Positions 7,759-17,272 of a stretch of DNA of 64,000 bases are shown one piece after another (within the stretch, counting starts at the first letter, position 1; each line of letters starts with the position of its first letter). A program made the translations under genes and the position numbers. The DNA is from Calothrix sp. PCC 7103. GTDB lineage: Bacteria > Cyanobacteriota > Cyanobacteriia > Cyanobacteriales > Nostocaceae. The stretch lies in NCBI RefSeq assembly GCF_000331305.1, contig NZ_KB217478.1:8215481-8279480 (forward strand). Reading direction: 5' to 3'. The notes beneath the pieces were generated by a model. It was not told where the DNA came from. It searched no databases and was given only the letters and a program-made list of their open reading frames with translations.

Positions 7759-9288
7759 TTACATTCTATCGATTGTGCGGTATTGGATGGCTTCTGCTAT
7801 ATGATGTACTTTTAATTGCTCGTCTCCTGCTAGGTCTGCTATTGTACGTGCGACTTTTAATATTCGGTCGCTGGCTCTTGCTGATAAACTTAATTTTTGA
7901 ATGGCGCCTTCTAATAATCTTTTACTTGAGTCATCAAGTTTACACCATATTTGTAAATGACGACTTTGCATTTGTGCGTTACAGCGTAGGTTTTGTTCGT
8001 TTTTAAATCTTTGGGTTGCAATGTCGCGTGCTTTTATTACTCTTTTACGTATTTCTAAAGAGGATTCACCTGTTGGTTGCTGGGTTATTTCTTCTGGTTT
8101 TAATCGGTTAACTGCTACTTGTAAGTCAATTCTATCCATTAGTGGCCCCGAAAGCTTTGCCCAATAATCTTCACGTTTTCGAGGTGTACAACTACATTGT
8201 TGAATCACGTCACCATAAAATCCACACGCACAAGGATTTGTACTGGCAACTAACGTAAACTGAGCAGGAAAGTTTACCGATTGTTTTGCTCTAGATATTG
8301 CTACATAACCATCTTCTAAGGGTTGTCGTAAAAATTCCAATACGTCGCGTTTAAATTCCGTGAGTTCGTCGAGAAATAAGACACCTGTATGTGCTAAAGA
8401 TATTTCTCCAGGACGTGGATAGCTACCACCACCCACTAAAGAAGGCCCTGAAGCAGAGTGATGTGGACTTCGGAAAGGACGTTCTCTAACTAATGTCCCT
8501 TTATTTTTTAACAAACCTGCAACCGAATGGATACGTGTTACTTCTAGTGCTTCCGCAAAACCCAGTGGTGGTAAAATACCTGGTAAACGACGCGCGAGCA
8601 TAGTTTTTCCACTTCCAGGTGGTCCAACAAATATAAGATTATGTCCTCCTGCTGCGGCAATTTCTAACGCACGTCGTGCATGAGCTTGTCCCTTTATATC
8701 TTTCAAATCAACTAAATCAACACTATTAGCTGGGAGTACTTCATTCTTATATATAGCTTGTACAGGTTTGTAACGAGATGGATTATTTAAAAAATCTGTA
8801 ACTTCCAGTAAATTACGAAAACCATAAACTTCTAACCCATCAACTGCTGCTGCTTCCTGAGCATTATCTGCTGGTACAACTAACCCAGTTATACCCATAC
8901 TACGTGCGGATGCTGCTATTGGTAATACTCCTGCAACCGGACGCAAGCTACCATCAAGACTGACTTCACCCAAGAATAAATAATCACCTAGTAAATCGGC
9001 GCCGACTTGTTCGGATGCGGCTAAAATCCCCACACTAATTGGTAAATCAAAACTTGGTCCCTCCTTACGTAAATCAGCAGGAGACAAATTAATTACAATC
9101 TTCTTAGTGGGAAATCCAAACCCAGCGTTTTTTAAAGTTGCCCTAACTCTTTCTTTACCTTCTTGTATTGCAGCATCTGGCAATCCCAAAATCATTATTC
9201 CAGGTAATCCGCCTGAAACATCCACCTCTACACCTACTTTTACCGCGTCAATTCCAACTACAGAAGCACTCCAAACCCTTGCTAGCAT
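7759..9288 (-). CDS. YifB/ComM family Mg-chelatase-like AAA+ ATPase
   Basis: This 509-residue protein starts MLARVWSASVVGIDA, typical of YifB. An N-terminal Lon-like substrate domain contains the conserved GLPDAAIQE and NLSPADLRKEGPSFDLP blocks. The AAA+ core has Walker A GPPGSGKT near 222, Walker B LFLDELTEF, the zinc-like CACGFYGD segment, and a C-terminal Mg-chelatase lid. Family knowledge: the ComM homologue drives branch migration during natural transformation. It is not the chlorophyll chelatase. Length and ends look intact. Confidence 0.9.
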   Translation of the reverse strand: MLARVWSASVVGIDAVKVGVEVDVSGGLPGIMILGLPDAAIQEGKERVRATLKNAGFGFPTKKIVINLSPADLRKEGPSFDLPISVGILAASEQVGADLLGDYLFLGEVSLDGSLRPVAGVLPIAASARSMGITGLVVPADNAQEAAAVDGLEVYGFRNLLEVTDFLNNPSRYKPVQAIYKNEVLPANSVDLVDLKDIKGQAHARRALEIAAAGGHNLIFVGPPGSGKTMLARRLPGILPPLGFAEALEVTRIHSVAGLLKNKGTLVRERPFRSPHHSASGPSLVGGGSYPRPGEISLAHTGVLFLDELTEFKRDVLEFLRQPLEDGYVAISRAKQSVNFPAQFTLVASTNPCACGFYGDVIQQCSCTPRKREDYWAKLSGPLMDRIDLQVAVNRLKPEEITQQPTGESSLEIRKRVIKARDIATQRFKNEQNLRCNAQMQSRHLQIWCKLDDSSKRLLEGAIQKLSLSARASDRILKVARTIADLAGDEQLKVHHIAEAIQYRTIDRM

Positions 9289-9352
9289 TTATATTTATGG
9301 CCTTTTGTTATAGCAATATTCCTTTGTCTTATCATTGGAAATTGGCGAATGA

Positions 9353-9730
<378 letters not shown>

Positions 9731-9794
9731 AGCCTATATCTAATTGCGCCGGAATCCTTGCCGTATAGGGTTTTGATACAAGGTGCCGATTCTT

Positions 9795-9822
9795 GTAGAG
9801 ACGTGATACATCACGTCTCTAC
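9795..9822. repeat. GTAGAGACG-type palindromic hairpin repeat
   Basis: Outer arms GTAGAGACGTGAT and ATCACGTCTCTAC are fully complementary. Other members are at 11216-11243, 20358-20382 (partial), 22514-22541, 42744-42771, 44506-44534 and 55787-55812. The centre differs between copies while arm pairing is kept. Followed by T-rich sequence here, it could also serve as terminator of the HIT gene. Confidence 0.8.
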
Positions 9823-9854
9823 ATTTTTATACACGTAAAATATTTAACCAATTA

Positions 9855-9884
9855 GTTTACATTTCATAATGTAAACCATATAAA
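9855..9884 (+). promoter_or_regulatory. psbA promoter with palindrome over the -35 box
   Basis: TTTACA (9856-9861) and TATAAA (9879-9884) are 17 bases apart, a good sigma-70-type promoter. An inverted repeat with 9-base arms, GTTTACATT and AATGTAAAC around TCAT (9855-9876), covers the -35 box and most of the spacer, as an operator would. Transcription would start near 9891, giving a leader of about 120 bases. Confidence 0.65.
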
Positions 9885-9956
9885 TACTCACTGTTACATA
9901 ACAAAATGTTAAGTTAAATACCTTTACAAAACTCAATAAAAGATTTAACTTAGTTA

Positions 9957-9982
9957 TTAAGCAAGTCAAACGACTCGCTTAA
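9957..9982 (+). promoter_or_regulatory. Hairpin in the psbA leader
   Basis: TTAAGCAAGTC (9957-9967) pairs with GACTCGCTTAA (9972-9982) with one mismatch around a 4-base loop. It lies about 30 bases before the psbA ATG, where no clear ribosome binding site is seen. It could affect message stability or translation. This is a prediction from sequence only. Confidence 0.5.
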
Positions 9983-9998
9983 ATTATTCATCACATAG

Positions 9999-11096
<1,098 letters not shown>

Positions 11097-11125
11097 TAGT
11101 TGAATAACAACTAAATAACTTGTAG

Positions 11126-11158
11126 AAAAGCGCTCCTAGAAATAAGGGCGCTTTTTTA
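11126..11158 (+). terminator. Rho-independent terminator of psbA
   Basis: AAAAGCGC (11126-11133) pairs with GCGCTTTT (11148-11155), and the T run continues to 11157. It begins 29 bases after the psbA stop. Confidence 0.8.
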
Positions 11159-11169
11159 TTTCCCCTAGC

Positions 11170-11243
11170 ATAGGCGCCTCGCCTGTGCAGCCCATTTTTA
11201 CCACAGAGACACAGAGTAGAGACGCGATTAATCACGTCTCTAC
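11170..11243. repeat. Cluster of short repeats after psbA
   Basis: Three dispersed repeats sit side by side: a CATAGGCGCCTCGCCTGTG hairpin (about 11170-11188), the ACCACAGAGACACAGAG unit (about 11199-11215, relatives at 15539-15565 and 50344-50372), and a GTAGAGACG-type palindrome (11216-11243). No gene is seen between psbA and 11367. Confidence 0.65.
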
Positions 11244-11366
11244 AGAGAGGCGCCTGCTTCCACAACCAATGACACGAACCAATAAGTTTGTATTGAAAAA
11301 TAAAACTCAATAAAAATGAGTAGTATTGAGGGTAATTTAATTGAATAGTGCTATTGGAAATCAGTT

Positions 11367-11862
11367 ATGACAACAGTCTGCGAGTACACACGGCTTTCAC
11401 TCAGCGAGCTTGAACCACTTATTGCCAATCCAGATAAGTTAAATGACTTTTTATATGAGAATGCTATTAGTCAGCGCACCCTTTCTATTAATATTTTTTG
11501 GCACTTAATTCATTTCTTACTTACGAGTGATGCATGGAACGGCGATGAAGTTTTAAAAAACTTAGTTGTTGGAGGAGAAGAAGCAAAAAATGATGTTGGC
11601 TTTAATGAGTCAGTTAGATATTTGCTTCCCAACCAAGTAAAAGCCACATATGAAGTAGTTAAGAACATTACTTCAAATCATTTATGGTCTCGTTTTGATA
11701 AAAAAGCAGTTACAGATGCCTATATATATCCAATTGGCTATTGGTCTGAATCGTCAGCAGAGGGTTCAAAAGAGTGTGTTATTAGATTACTTTGAGAAAT
11801 TAAAAGAGTTTTTCAAAATTGCTGTAGAAAATAAACAAGCTATGCTAATTTTGTTTTCTTGA
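11367..11862 (+). pseudogene. DUF1877 (YfbM-like) gene with a frameshift
   Basis: The first frame gives 142 residues with the DUF1877 layout (LEPLIANPDKLNDFL, then FWHLIHFLLTSD, DAYIYPIGYW) but stops at 11795. The next frame continues without a break as VLLDYFEKLKEFFKIAVENK and ends at 11862, which is the expected C-terminal helix of the family. The switch falls at or just after a run of four A (11768-11771), so loss of one A explains it. Restored length is about 165 residues, normal for the family. It could be a pseudogene or a read error. Confidence 0.75.
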
Positions 11863-12037
11863 CAACCAAAAACTAGCTATTTAAGTAATTGACTTGTCAG
11901 CTAAAGAACAATAATCTTACACTAGTTTAAAGTTGCCTATGCTTAAAAATGCGTGCTGTCTCTAATAGCGCTTTTTACTTTATATTTGCCCTTCATATTC
12001 AGAGAAATAAATTATACAAAATGAGTTTTATATAACG

Positions 12038-12072
12038 AACCACAAAGGACGCAAAGGACACAAAGGAAAGAA
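12038..12072. repeat. ACCACAAAGGACGCAAAGGACAC repeat
   Basis: A short run of near-tandem (A)CAAAGGA units, a variant of the ACCACAGAGACAC intergenic repeat seen elsewhere in the window. The rest of 11863-12156 is A+T-rich and holds no gene that I can support. Confidence 0.5.
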
Positions 12073-12156
12073 GAAAAGTTTTAATAACTTTGGTTATAAT
12101 TGTGACACTAAAGTAATTTATTATGTTAATTCTAAAATTACTCTTATGTCCAGTCT

Positions 12157-13029
12157 TCAAGTACCAAAACCTAAAATAGCCTCAAAACCAAGTATTCCAA
12201 GGATACGGTTTTGTTTTGGTTCACCCCATACACTCATCAAAATACTACCCAACATTAAACCACTACTAGCTAGAGATAGTAATGTACCGAGCGCAGCAGC
12301 ATTGGTAAAAGATAGCACTAACGGTTTGACTAATATTTCAGCAATGCCAACAACAAAATTGCTAGTAGCAAAGAAAATTAAAAGCGCTAATAGTCCTTTT
12401 CGCCTTACTATATAATTCCATCCATAGACAACTTGTTGCAATAGTGGTGTGTTGACTGTTTCAGTAATAGGCGCCGATTGAAATCTAACGCTCAATAACG
12501 CAATAATTGAGACAATAAAAGTTATGCCATCAAGTATGATAATTCCACGCAGTCCAACACCGGCTAATAGTACGCCTGCTAACAATGGTGAGACTAGTTG
12601 TGCTACAGCGTCTGCTATTTGCACCATACCCGATGCTCGACCTAAATATTGCTTTGGAACTAGTAAGGAAATGTTAGCTGTATATGCTAAATTTCCAAAA
12701 GTGTTAAAAACTGAACTGAGAGTGACTGCTAAATAAATATGCCATATTTCAAGTCTACCCAAAGTAATTAATGACACAATTGCAATGCTGCAACTCATCG
12801 CACCGCAATCACTTAATATCATACAAACACGACGATTCCAACGGTCAACCAAAGCTCCTGCGACAGGCGCCACTATAATTCCAGGTAGCAAAATAAACAA
12901 TGAAATCAGACTAAACTGAGTAACCGACCCTGTTTTTTGATAAACCCAAATAGCAACTGCAAAACTTGTAAGGTCAGAACCAGTAAACGAAATTATTTGC
13001 CCAAGCCAAACGATAATAAATTTACGCAT
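12157..13029 (-). pseudogene. MFS transporter, C-terminally truncated
   Basis: The frame starts MRKFIIVWLGQIISFTGSDL and contains the MFS loop motif GALVDRWNRR near residue 60, like the MFS_3/enterobactin-exporter type proteins. These have about 400-420 residues and 12 membrane segments. This frame stops after 290 residues, about eight or nine segments in, at GILGFEAILGFGT. No continuation is visible in other frames before 12100. It is most likely an inactive remnant, though a shortened protein could be made. Confidence 0.7.
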
Positions 13030-13214
13030 AATTATGCAGTTTGATTATGCTTCCGAGCTATAGCTTTAACTTGAGACCTAACAAAAAGCAATTAAAATGT
13101 TGGGTTAAGTAGAACTACACAACTAGAGTATCATCGTTTTTCATATAAAATCTTTGTAGTATTGGCTGCCGTCCTCCGAGACGAACTTGTGATGCTGCAA
13201 CTGGGAATTGCTGA

Positions 13215-13466
13215 TCAGCTAGCCTGCTCAAGTTCAGAAAAATGGGCAACTTTAACGGGACATTCAATCGCTATACTACGTCTATTAGCCTTAATTCGCT
13301 CAATTTCATGTAGCGTTTCTGCTGTAAAATAGCTAGCCCCACAATTAGGACAGCTAATAAGCGGAATATTTTCTATAACCAGTAAATTATCGCCTTTGCC
13401 GTAAGCTCTCGATATTTTACGAATACGAGCGCCTTGTTGCCCACAAACATCACAATTCATCACCAC
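13215..13466 (-). CDS. YgiT-type zinc finger protein (putative antitoxin)
   Basis: This 83-residue protein has CDVCGQQG at residues 5-12 and CPNCGASYF at about 39-47, the two CxxC pairs of the YgiT/MqsA N-terminal zinc domain. The family's HTH half is absent, as usual for this short version. It overlaps the end of the DUF4258 gene by 17 bases. The DUF4258 plus YgiT arrangement is a known toxin-antitoxin-like pair. The antitoxin side looks intact while its partner is frameshifted. Confidence 0.75.
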   Translation of the reverse strand: MVMNCDVCGQQGARIRKISRAYGKGDNLLVIENIPLISCPNCGASYFTAETLHEIERIKANRRSIAIECPVKVAHFSELEQAS

Positions 13467-13759
13467 CCTCCTCTTCTAATAAAGCATATACAGTAATGAT
13501 AACTACTTTTCCTGTAGCACCCAGTTTAACAATTATTTCAATGCCCTCACGCATGACCGTTTCTCCTCGTATACGATATTTTGACTCAGCGCTCGCCTTA
13601 TCTTTTTGACGTTCTAAAATTTCACCTGTAAGTATTCCATTTTCAACATCTATAGATACTGAAACCATCGTCTTCCATCTCTTCTTCAGCATGAAGAGTC
13701 ATAATATACTGTTGTAGGCGTATTTTCTCCTGAATAGTTCTTAGTATTTTTTCTAACAT
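13450..13759 (-). pseudogene. DUF4258 gene (putative toxin) broken by a frameshift
   Basis: An ATG at 13759 opens a frame reading MLEKILRTIQEKIRLQQYI, then TLHAEEEMEDDGFSIY, then a stop. The adjacent frame takes over with DVENGILTGEILERQKDK and runs to 13450 through KYRIRGET and VVIITVYALLEE. Together they give a normal DUF4258 protein: the TLHA.EEM.DDG start and the DVE..I.TGEI continuation are both family hallmarks. One inserted or lost base at about 13645-13665 separates them. The downstream part alone could start at a spurious ATG at 13692 or 13668. Confidence 0.75.
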
Positions 13760-13963
13760 TTTTTATCTATATTGCTCATTCTATCGCCACGCGATTTTCA
13801 TAATTAAGTTTAGATTATTTAAATAGTTATGTAAATACAATATCATGCATACTTGCTGAATTTCAACAAAATAACTAGTGTTTAATGTCATGAATTTTGG
13901 AGAGTAGGCGCCTCAAACAAACTCTCTGTACAGACACGTAATATCGAGGATTTCTCTTAGGGA

Positions 13964-14173
13964 TTAATTGTGTGTCAACTCTCTTAGCATATTTTCCGTT
14001 GAAACAATTTGCCAAATATATTTAAATTCATATTCTTGACGTTCATAAACTGCTTCAATGAAAGCACTTTTACCAGCATTATTTTTACCAACAACTAGGT
14101 TGACTCGACTTAGTTTTTCTACCTCGATTTTTTGGAACAGTCTAAAGTTGCTGATGTGGAAGGACTTTAGCAT
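13964..14173 (-). pseudogene. AAA ATPase (RecF/OLD-like) N-terminal remnant
   Basis: The first 41 residues are the start of an AAA/ABC-type ATPase: MLKSFHISNFRLFQKIEVE, then VNLVVGKNNAGKSAFIEAVY with the Walker A GKNNAGKS. The sequence then turns into an unrelated stretch and stops at 69 residues, whereas intact family members have several hundred. It is a deletion remnant. Three other damaged genes precede it. Confidence 0.7.
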
Positions 14174-14198
14174 ACGTACTAAGAGCGCGTATTATATG

Positions 14199-14226
14199 TT
14201 GGGTTACGCAAAGCCTCCACCCAACC
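14199..14226. repeat. Dispersed repeat, TGGGTTACGCAAAGCC family
   Basis: Nearly identical to the copy at 3720-3750 over TGGGTTACGC through CCACCCAACC. It lies between the AAA remnant and recR. Confidence 0.75.
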
Positions 14227-14328
14227 GACAATATTGTGGAAGCTTGTTGAATTTTAACAAAATTATTAGGCTAAAATTCTCTAATAGTGTCATTATAAGT
14301 AAAGTACAGATTTACTGGAGATAGGACT

Positions 14329-14925
14329 ACGGTTTACGCACGCCCTTTAGCACGGTTAATTGAACAGTTGCAACGCTTACCCGGAGTTGGACCCAAAACT
14401 GCCCAACGTTTAGCGCTGCATATTCTGAAGCGTCCCGAAACGGAAGTCGAAGCTCTTGCACAAGCTCTTATCGAAGCTAAAAAAAAGATAGGTCTGTGTA
14501 AGGTTTGCTTTCATCTTTCTTCTGAACCTGTTTGCGAAATTTGTCGGAATAATACACGCGATAACACTACTCTATGTGTTGTGGCAGACTCGCGCGATGT
14601 GATTGCACTTGAAAAGACTCGCGAATTTAAAGGGAAGTATCATGTTCTAGGTGGTGTAATATCTCCTATTGATGGTGTTGGACCTGAACAGCTTACTATT
14701 CAGTCATTAGTACGAAGAGTGAGTAAAGACCAACCTCAAGAAGTCATTTTGGCTATTAGTCCTAGCGTTGAAGGAGAGACTACTACTTTATATGTAGGTC
14801 AACTTCTCAGACCTTTTACCAAAGTTACACGTATTGCTTTTGGTCTTCCAGTGGGTGGAGATTTAGAATATGCTGATGAAGTTACACTCGCGCGCGCACT
14901 TGAAGGGCGCCGGGAATTAGATTAA
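14329..14925 (+). CDS. recR: Recombination mediator RecR (unusual start)
   Basis: RecR acts with RecF/RecO in loading RecA at gaps. Visible are the helix-hairpin-helix [17 protein letters not shown], a C4 zinc finger (CKVC and CEIC), the Toprim region and [20 protein letters not shown] at the end. The conserved N-terminal stretch [16 protein letters not shown] has no ATG, GTG or TTG in frame upstream before a stop at 14296. The first usual start is TTG at 14368, inside the conserved region. ACG at 14329 has GGAG (14317-14320) eight bases upstream, so I place the start there with low certainty on the exact codon. Confidence 0.8.
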   Translation, partial: TVYARPLARLIEQLQRLPGVGPKTAQRLALHILKRPETEVEALAQALIEAKKKIGLCKVCFHLSSEPVCEICRNNTRDNTTLCVVADSRDVIALEKTREFKGKYHVLGGVISPIDGVGPEQLTIQSLVRRVSKDQPQEVILAISPSVEGETTTLYVGQLLRPFTKVTRIAFGLPVGGDLEYADEVTLARALEGRRELD

Positions 14926-14946
14926 TCATGTCTAAAATATCATTTA

Positions 14947-14964
14947 TAATTAGGCAACTAATTA
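14947..14964 (+). promoter_or_regulatory. Palindromic operator before the marR gene
   Basis: TAATTAG, four bases, CTAATTA. The same palindrome with the same spacing is found at 15602-15619 before the next gene. It lies 17 bases before the GTG of the MarR gene, which suggests self-repression. Confidence 0.65.
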
Positions 14965-14980
14965 ATAAATAAATATCAAA

Positions 14981-15487
14981 GTGGAAACACTACGTCCTTT
15001 CGTTGAAAAAGAAATTTTAGAAAATCTCGCCAAGCAGGTTCCCGAACTTGATGTAACGTCCGTAGAAACTTGTTTGGCTTTTCTTCATACTACTGCTGAG
15101 GTTTACACTGCTTTAAATACTCATTTCGCGCGCTACGGTCTCTCAATGGGTAAATTTACCCTATTAATGCAGCTACTTCACGCACCCGAACAAGGTTTAA
15201 CACCATCTGAATGTGCAGAACGTGTAAAAGTTACACGCGCTACCATTACTGGTTTACTTGATGGACTTGAACGGGATGGTTATATTAGGCGCCAACCTTC
15301 ACTAACAGATAGGCGCATGTTAACTGTACATTTAACTGAAAAAGGGCGCCTGCTACTAGAGAACATGTTACCAGACCACTTTTGCCGCACTACTAAACTG
15401 ATGGCTAATCTATCTTACGCCGAAAAACTCATGCTAATTGAACTATTGGCAAAACTAAGTGCGGGGGCACCTGCCATGAGCCAGTAG
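14981..15487 (+). CDS. MarR family transcriptional regulator
   Basis: This 168-residue protein has the MarR winged helix: LTPSECAERVKVTRATITGL for the HTH at about residues 73-92, then LERDGYIRRQPSLTDRRMLTVHLTEKG with the DxR wing. Helical ends would make the dimer. The start is GTG at 14981. MarR proteins usually repress a nearby operon and let go on binding a small phenolic or oxidant. A shared palindrome before this gene and before the membrane protein gene at 15636 suggests that gene is its target. Confidence 0.88.
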   Translation: METLRPFVEKEILENLAKQVPELDVTSVETCLAFLHTTAEVYTALNTHFARYGLSMGKFTLLMQLLHAPEQGLTPSECAERVKVTRATITGLLDGLERDGYIRRQPSLTDRRMLTVHLTEKGRLLLENMLPDHFCRTTKLMANLSYAEKLMLIELLAKLSAGAPAMSQ

Positions 15488-15516
15488 GTTGGGTGGAGGC
15501 TTTGCGGAACCCAACT
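15485..15516. repeat. Dispersed repeat, TGGGTTACGCAAAGCC family (inverted)
   Basis: Reverse orientation of the family (AGGTTGGGTGGAGGCTTTGC). It overlaps the last codon of the MarR gene, and an ACCACAGAGACAC unit follows at 15539-15565. Confidence 0.7.
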
Positions 15517-15601
15517 TAGAACCCAACTTATTTTTTTACCACAGAGACACTGAGGGCACAGAGAAGAGAGGTTGCTTTTTCGTACCTTTAAAGCTTAAAT
15601 A

Positions 15602-15619
15602 TAATTAGGTTCCTAATTA
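15602..15619 (+). promoter_or_regulatory. Palindromic operator before the DUF2269-like gene
   Basis: TAATTAG, four bases, CTAATTA, with full symmetry over ATAATTAGG and CCTAATTAT at 15601-15620. It matches the site upstream of the MarR gene and lies 16 bases before the ATG at 15636, which places it in or near the promoter. Confidence 0.65.
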
Positions 15620-15635
15620 TTAAGTAGCTAATCAT

Positions 15636-16178
15636 ATGAAGAAGTTGAGTGTAAAGCCCAAAAACTGGTTACTATCATTCCACGTCGCATTCGGTGGAAT
15701 ATGGTTCGGCGCCGCACTATGCATGGTAGTTGTCGCGCTCTTCAAAGGAGGTAAAGTCGGCAACGGTGACGAGCTTTACGCGATTAACTATATATTGAAA
15801 GTCCTTGATGATTTTGTAGTAATTCCATCTGCAAACTTATCGTTACTTACTGGTGGATTACTTAGTTGGCTAACTATATGGGGATTTTTTAAGCATTACT
15901 GGGTAATTTTCAAGTGGGTTGCAACAGTGACGTTAATTGTGAGTGGTACTATTTGGCTGGGTCCTTGGGTTAATGCCATGACAAGTATTTCAGAAGCGGA
16001 ACGATTACAAGCGCTGCACAACCCTTTATATTTATTTGACCAGAAAGGCGCCTTAATTGGTGGTGCAATTCAAACAAGCTTAATTTTAGTAATTATTGCG
16101 GTTTCAGTCCTTAAACCTTGGGGTAGAAGAATTATTAAAACCAAGGATGAGAAAGAAACCGTTTCTGTTGCTAATTAA
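15636..16178 (+). CDS. DUF2269-like integral membrane protein
   Basis: This 180-residue protein has four predicted membrane segments, at about 12-34, 66-84, 91-110 and 140-160, and a basic tail. WLLSFHVAFGGIWFGAAL near the start, with a histidine inside the first segment, resembles DUF2269/CopD-like small membrane proteins. The function is unknown. The shared palindrome suggests control by the MarR protein encoded upstream. The family call is moderate. Confidence 0.6.
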   Translation: MKKLSVKPKNWLLSFHVAFGGIWFGAALCMVVVALFKGGKVGNGDELYAINYILKVLDDFVVIPSANLSLLTGGLLSWLTIWGFFKHYWVIFKWVATVTLIVSGTIWLGPWVNAMTSISEAERLQALHNPLYLFDQKGALIGGAIQTSLILVIIAVSVLKPWGRRIIKTKDEKETVSVAN

Positions 16179-16324
16179 AGCATACAGTTTGTAGAAAGTG
16201 GCGCCCAATACTTGCACCCCACTCTGTGCTGAATTATTATTTGCGTCTTGTGATAGTGTTTGGCAAGCGACGGCAAGCTTACGCTGAATATACACGTAGT
16301 ATGTTTATTGGAGAGAAAATTATT

Positions 16325-16543
16325 ATGCCAGCAGGTCGCGCAAATCACAAAGGTACCTCAGATAAGCCTAACGTCAATGCAAACGGCGAACTGAATATGA
16401 ATTCAGCAGCAGATAAATCTATAGACCCCAAAGACGTTTTGCCCGAAACTATTACGAATAATGCAGCTTCTAGAACTCAAGAGTACGTAGATAATCCTGC
16501 TGCAACTCAGCGTCCAGACCAAGAAGATAAAGACGAAGAGTAA
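16325..16543 (+). CDS. Small hydrophilic hypothetical protein
   Basis: From the ATG at 16325 (GGAGAG eleven to sixteen bases upstream) this is 72 residues, rich in Asn, Asp, Glu and Ala and without hydrophobic segments, so probably disordered. The open frame extends upstream to 16226, but that part lacks a ribosome binding site and has a different composition. I do not recognise a family. Confidence 0.6.
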   Translation: MPAGRANHKGTSDKPNVNANGELNMNSAADKSIDPKDVLPETITNNAASRTQEYVDNPAATQRPDQEDKDEE

Positions 16544-16690
16544 AATAATTTTGGGTGAGGATTTTTACCAAATAAGCTTCGTAGTCTTTTATACTTGCTC
16601 AGGTTAGTTTGAGTTACTTTGTTATGGCAGTTAATATGTAATTAAGCTAAGTCGTTAATATTGTCTCTCAAACTAGCAGGAGATTAGACG

Positions 16691-17119
16691 GTGAGTAAGT
16701 TAGGCAAAAAAAGATTAGAAGCTACTTCAGTAATTGTAACTTGTGCGCTCGGTAATGCCAGTGTTTCTGTGGCGCCCACACCTGGTGTAGAACTTCCCAA
16801 GCAGTTTCTTTTGACTGCTTCGGATGTTTTGATGTATTCGCGTATATGGAAAACTTATTTTGAAGAAGATTTATCAAGCAAAGGCATTTTAGACATATTA
16901 GCGGAATTAGGTTTAGTTTGTGCAGTTGGCGCCGGAACAGGGTATGTAGTAAGTAAAGCGTCAACAGCAGTATTAAAAGAAATTATTAACTGGACTGGCC
17001 CATTAGGTTGGGGAGTTACTGCCGCTGTAGCTGGTTCTGTCTCGGCAATGTTTGGCGCCGCATGGGCATTATACTGCGATAGTACCTACCAACAAAAACA
17101 TCCAGAACCCGCAGCGTAG
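16691..17119 (+). CDS. Hypothetical protein with glycine-rich membrane segments
   Basis: This 142-residue protein starts at GTG 16691, with AGGAG about nine bases upstream. The N-terminal half is soluble. Two hydrophobic, glycine/alanine-rich segments (about 77-93 and 99-123, containing GAGTGYVVS and GPLGWGVTAAVAGSVSAMFGA) are packed closely near the C-terminus, then a short polar tail. Such a helical hairpin is seen in holins, bacteriocins and membrane anchors, but no family is recognised and no function should be assumed. Confidence 0.6.
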   Translation: MSKLGKKRLEATSVIVTCALGNASVSVAPTPGVELPKQFLLTASDVLMYSRIWKTYFEEDLSSKGILDILAELGLVCAVGAGTGYVVSKASTAVLKEIINWTGPLGWGVTAAVAGSVSAMFGAAWALYCDSTYQQKHPEPAA

Positions 17120-17126
17120 GCAACCC

Positions 17127-17153
17127 GTAGGATAGGCTTATAGCCTGTCCTAC
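17127..17153. repeat. Palindromic repeat, GTAGGATAGGC type
   Basis: GTAGGATAGGC and GCCTGTCCTAC pair around a short centre. It lies eight bases after the stop of the gene at 16691 and belongs to the broad class of AACAGGC/GCCTGTTCC hairpins found at 22078, 29184, 33337, 41951 and 45606. Confidence 0.6.
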
Positions 17154-17272
17154 TAAATACTAATTAGTAAATTCAAGTTGCTGATATATAAATTGACTAA
17201 ACTTTACTAATGCGGGCTTGAAGAATGTTGAAGCATATGGCGCCGTTTTCAATAAATGCAATTGGCGTGAAC

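Noticed and set aside
7677-8006. A 109-codon plus-strand frame at the end of the YifB gene
   Set aside because: It begins inside a dispersed repeat and runs antisense to the conserved C-terminal domain of YifB.
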